Assembly: GCF_003113265.1 (NCBI RefSeq) | Contig: NZ_PUIV01000004.1 | Span: 124,001 to 188,000 of the forward strand | Direction of reading: 5' to 3' | From: Methylosinus sporium | GTDB lineage: Bacteria; Pseudomonadota; Alphaproteobacteria; Rhizobiales; Beijerinckiaceae | DNA length: 64,000 nucleotides | Part shown: in pieces, positions 62,680 to 64,000 of the stretch | How the letters are laid out: the number at the start of each line of letters is the position of its first letter | How positions within the stretch are numbered: position 1 is the stretch's first letter | Notes under the pieces: generated by a model | Databases searched by the model: none | What the model was told of the DNA's origin: nothing | Seen by the model: only the letters and a program-made list of their open reading frames with translations | Program-made: the position numbers and the translations under genes

Positions 62680-63717
62680 ATGACTTCCACCATAAAAATT
62701 TCCGCGCTGGTCGGATTTGCGGCTGCGGGATTGTGCCTCGCCGCGAACGCTGTCGCGGCCGGCGCCGACGCCGCGCTCCTTTCCGACGCCAAGCGCATTT
62801 TCGCGCCTCTGCCGGCCGCGCCGAGCGCCAAAACGGATCAGGCCGAGCTCGGCCGACGGCTGTTCTTCGAGACCAGAGTTTCCGCCGACGGCAATGTGAG
62901 CTGCTCGCACTGCCATCTTCCCGACAAGCAGGGCTCGGACGGATTGCCCAAATCCTTCGGCGTGTTCGGCAAGATCAACCCGCGCAATGCGCCGACGATC
63001 TTCAACGCAGCGCTGCAATTCAAGGCGCATTGGCGCGGCGATCGCGAGACGATCGAGGAGCAGGCCGAAAAATCGCCGACCGGCGCGGTGAGCTTCGGCA
63101 ATCCCGATTTCGCGACCGTGATCGCCAAGCTGAAATCCATCCCCGGCTATACGGAGGCCTTCGCCAAGGCCTTCCCCGGCGAGGCCGATCCGGTGACGCA
63201 GAAAAACTGGGGCAAGGCGCTCGGCGTCTATGAACGCACGCTGCCGCAGCCGACGCGCTTCGACGCCTTTCTGAATGGCGACGCCAAGGCGCTGACCCCG
63301 GCCGAGCAGGCGGGATTGCGCAAATTCATCGATATCGGCTGCGTCGGCTGTCACGACGGCGTCGGCATAGGCGGAGACAAATTCGCCAAATTCGGCGTCG
63401 TCGAGGATTATTGGAAGGAGACCGGCTCCAAGGACCCGGACAAGGGCCGCGCCGATGTGACCAAGAGTGACGCCGATCTCTATGTCTTCAAGGTTCCGAG
63501 CCTGCGCAATGTCGCCAAGACCGGCCCCTATTTCCACGATGGCTCCGTCGCCGAACTGCCCAAGACCGTGCGCGTGATGGCCAAGGTCCAATTGGGCGCC
63601 GATCTTACCGACAAGGATGTGGAGGCGATCACGGCCTTCCTCGGCGCGCTGACGCAGCCCGTGCCGGCGCATTATTCCGCGCTCACGCCCTTCCCGGACG
63701 ACGCGGCGAAAAAATAA
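62680..63717 (+). CDS. Diheme cytochrome c peroxidase
   Basis: A 345-residue periplasmic protein with a signal peptide (about 1-27, ALVGFAAAGLCLAANAVAA). It has two heme c sites, CSHCH (75-79) and CVGCH (221-225), in the CcpA/MauG arrangement: LGRRLFFETRVSADGNVSC and NPRNAPTIFNAALQF are standard. PYFHDGSVAELPKTVRVMA near the C-terminus is also conserved. It reduces H2O2 with electrons from cytochrome c. MauG-type oxidases share the scaffold, but the classical-peroxidase features favour CcpA. Terminator just downstream. Confidence 0.93.
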   Translation: MTSTIKISALVGFAAAGLCLAANAVAAGADAALLSDAKRIFAPLPAAPSAKTDQAELGRRLFFETRVSADGNVSCSHCHLPDKQGSDGLPKSFGVFGKINPRNAPTIFNAALQFKAHWRGDRETIEEQAEKSPTGAVSFGNPDFATVIAKLKSIPGYTEAFAKAFPGEADPVTQKNWGKALGVYERTLPQPTRFDAFLNGDAKALTPAEQAGLRKFIDIGCVGCHDGVGIGGDKFAKFGVVEDYWKETGSKDPDKGRADVTKSDADLYVFKVPSLRNVAKTGPYFHDGSVAELPKTVRVMAKVQLGADLTDKDVEAITAFLGALTQPVPAHYSALTPFPDDAAKK

Positions 63718-63733
63718 CGATACGAAAGCCCTC

Positions 63734-63772
63734 AAAAAAAGCGGCGGCCCCGAATTTCGGGGCCGCCTTTTT
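63734..63772. terminator. Bidirectional terminator
   Basis: Stem GGCGGCCCCGA/TCGGGGCCGCC (63743-63753 with 63757-63767) with T-run 63768-63772 on the plus strand and seven A at 63734-63740, which are T on the minus strand. Serves both the peroxidase gene and the convergent TIGR02300 gene. Confidence 0.93.
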
Positions 63773-63777
63773 GGTTC

Positions 63778-64000
63778 TCAGCCTTCTTCGTCCGTGTCGA
63801 TGTCGCCGTCGATGAGGCCGGCGACGTCGTCGTCTTCCTCTTCCTCATTCTCGAGGAAGGTGTCGTCCTCCTCGGCCGCATCGTCGATTTCGACATCCTC
63901 GTCCACGTCGATCGCCTCGGCCTTGTTCTCGCTGGCCTCGACCTCGTCGAGAGAAACGATCTCGGCGTCCTTCTCGCCCTCGGCCGCCTCATCGGGATCG
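63778..64000 (-). CDS. TIGR02300 family acidic protein, 5' end beyond window
   Basis: Only the last 73 residues are inside the window, extremely acidic: EIVSLDEVEASENKAEAID, DDTFLENEEEEDDDVAGLID and the ending DIDTDEEG. This is the C-terminal acid tail of the TIGR02300 (FYDLN acid) family, conserved in alphaproteobacteria and without known function; the N-terminal zinc-ribbon-like part with the FYDLN motif would lie beyond 64000. Convergent with the peroxidase gene over a bidirectional terminator. Confidence 0.8.
   Translation of the reverse strand, partial: DPDEAAEGEKDAEIVSLDEVEASENKAEAIDVDEDVEIDDAAEEDDTFLENEEEEDDDVAGLIDGDIDTDEEG

Overview
The window comes from a GC-rich alphaproteobacterium, most likely a methylotroph or methanotroph of the Hyphomicrobiales (a Methylosinus/Methylocystis-type organism is my best guess). 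The evidence is a methylofuran/H4MPT C1-transfer operon (fhcB-fhcA-fhcA-fhcD-fhcC), an orphan pqqA, the alphaproteobacterial cell-cycle regulator GcrA, the families TIGR02300 and TIGR02301, and a GSII-type glutamine synthetase. No rRNA, tRNA, CRISPR array, insertion sequence or prophage was found, so this looks like a chromosomal core region with a few accessory islands.

Region 1 (1-12.1 kb) is glycan biosynthesis. A minus-strand operon encodes a nucleotide-sugar dehydrogenase, an AsnB-type amidotransferase, a UDP-GlcNAc 2-epimerase and a GT4 glycosyltransferase that runs off the left edge. Across a 767-bp gap, a plus-strand operon encodes a HAD-UbiA fusion, a DprE1-like oxidase, a DprE2-like reductase and a GtrA protein. 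It converges on a GT-C membrane glycosyltransferase. Together these look like a full pathway for making and using polyprenyl-phosphate D-arabinofuranose in a Gram-negative bacterium.

Region 2 (12.4-31.7 kb) is mixed: cobalamin adenosyltransferase, a thioredoxin-like protein and a cation efflux protein. An unusual island follows with two related unknown proteins, a DyP-type peroxidase and an atypical cytochrome P450; this is my main candidate for an undescribed redox system. After xseB come a MarR-controlled RND efflux operon, several small exported proteins, a LuxR-type regulator lacking the phospho-acceptor Asp, and a 37-residue membrane protein with its own terminator.

Region 3 (31.7-46 kb) holds sseA, a nitrogen cluster glnII-glnB-glnA with a candidate sigma-54 promoter, prfB with an intact programmed +1 frameshift, a rhomboid protease, a PLP decarboxylase, an FAH-family hydrolase, an acyltransferase-like membrane protein, hslO, argF and argD.

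Region 4 (46-64 kb) holds gcrA behind a cluster of GANTC sites, TIGR02301, pdxH, a lipoprotein, a J-domain protein and a prolyl oligopeptidase. Next is the fhc operon, in which fhcA is tandemly duplicated; a short remnant of the fhcD start lies between the copies as a scar. Then come a MarR/SnoaL divergent pair with two operator-like palindromes, pqqA with a strong terminator, a PepSY membrane protein, a diheme cytochrome c peroxidase and the C-terminus of a TIGR02300 protein.
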